DNA of 6,275 nt from Thermoplasmata archaeon (GTDB lineage Archaea > Thermoplasmatota > Thermoplasmata > Thermoplasmatales > Thermoplasmataceae), in contig JAJZKL010000075.1 in NCBI GenBank assembly GCA_021804185.1, forward strand, positions 1 to 6,275. The letters run 5' to 3'. Below the pieces are notes generated by a model, which worked only from the letters and a program-made list of their open reading frames with translations, was not told the origin of the DNA and did no database searches. Each line of letters starts with the position of its first letter. Position 1 is the first letter of the stretch. Below, one piece after another: positions 5,901-6,275 of the stretch. The position numbers and the translations under genes are program-made.

Positions 5901-6275
5901 TTCTTCCTCTGTACTCCTACCGTAAGACCTCTTCTTCCGTTGGACCTTGTTCTCTGGCCCCTTACTTTTTTACCCAGTTCATGTCTTATGCCACGGTATG
6001 ACTTCATCTTCTTCATGAGGTTTATGTCGTCCTGAATTATTATGTCAAGATCATTGGAAACAAGATTAAGATCCTCACCGTTCACTGCATCTTTTCTGTG
6101 ATTCTTGGCCCATACTGGAACTCCCTCATATTCCTTTGACTCCACATAATCCCTTATCCGGTCTGTCTCTTCTTCAGGCAGCTCCCCAATCTTTGTTTTA
6201 CCATTGATATTGAGTTTTCTGGTGATAATCTGTGCCAGCCTTGGTCCAATCCCCTTTAGATCAGATAATGCCAGC
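5894..6275 (-). CDS. rps13: 30S ribosomal protein S13 (uS13), N-terminus cut by the window edge
   Basis: 126 residues are visible, and the frame is open to the window edge, so about 20-25 N-terminal residues lie outside. A GTG at 6145 falls in mid-protein and is not the start: the upstream frame reads LALSDLKGIGPRLAQIITRKL, the helix-two-turn-helix that opens the S13 core. Further on are YRGIRHELGKKVRGQRTRSN and GRRGLTVGVQRKKE, the highly conserved basic tail that contacts the head rRNA and tRNA at the small-subunit A/P sites. The segment GVPVWAKNHRKD with the following LVSNDLDIIIQDDINLMKKMKS is the archaeal/eukaryotic form. It is the first visible gene of the rps13-rps4-rps11-rpoD operon; the promoter must lie outside. 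Confidence 0.96.
   Translation of the reverse strand, partial: LALSDLKGIGPRLAQIITRKLNINGKTKIGELPEEETDRIRDYVESKEYEGVPVWAKNHRKDAVNGEDLNLVSNDLDIIIQDDINLMKKMKSYRGIRHELGKKVRGQRTRSNGRRGLTVGVQRKKE

Noticed and set aside
5894..6145. An 83-residue S13 beginning at GTG 6145
   Set aside because: The same frame continues upstream to the window edge with conserved S13 sequence, so that GTG is an internal valine codon.

Overview
The window looks like chromosomal DNA from an archaeon. The minus strand carries the archaeal ribosomal and RNA polymerase block rps13-rps4-rps11-rpoD, and the plus strand begins with the tail of what reads as archaeal EF-1beta. Moderate base composition, frequent AGA/AGG arginine codons, very tight packing and a stand-alone JAMM protein fit a euryarchaeon. 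My best guess is the Thermoplasmata (Thermoplasmatales-like), but that placement is inference and was not tested by any search.

Layout. The plus strand (1-2065) holds a 3' fragment of an EF-1beta-like gene, then prpB (methylisocitrate lyase) and a citrate/2-methylcitrate synthase gene (prpC-like). These are packed head to tail with 14-nt and 8-nt overlaps. The minus strand (6275 down to 2068) holds rps13 (5' end cut by the window), rps4, rps11, rpoD, an inositol-monophosphatase-family phosphatase, NAD kinase and a small JAMM/MPN metalloprotease. The two groups converge tail to tail with only 2 nt between stop codons, and both stops lie in one perfect 18-nt inverted repeat. No stretch over 300 nt lacks a gene, and I see no tRNA, rRNA, CRISPR or mobile element.

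How the genes work together. PrpC and PrpB would condense propionyl-CoA with oxaloacetate and later cleave 2-methylisocitrate to pyruvate and succinate. The dehydratase step (PrpD or an aconitase) is not in the window. The S13, S4 and S11 proteins and RNA polymerase subunit D form a conserved archaeal gene-expression operon. The phosphatase-NAD kinase pair shares an ATGA overlap and has the same order as the domains of the fused NADP phosphatase/NAD kinase of Methanocaldococcus jannaschii (MJ0917). It is therefore plausibly a two-gene module that sets NAD(H)/NADP(H) balance. The JAMM protein follows directly and overlaps the kinase gene by 14 nt.

Points that stand out are the apparently truncated EF-1beta, the split phosphatase/kinase module, the degenerate iron-sulfur domain of RpoD, an uncertain phosphatase start preceded by terminator-like T-tracts, and the palindrome shared by the convergent stop codons. 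I found nothing that amounts to a clearly new multi-gene system.
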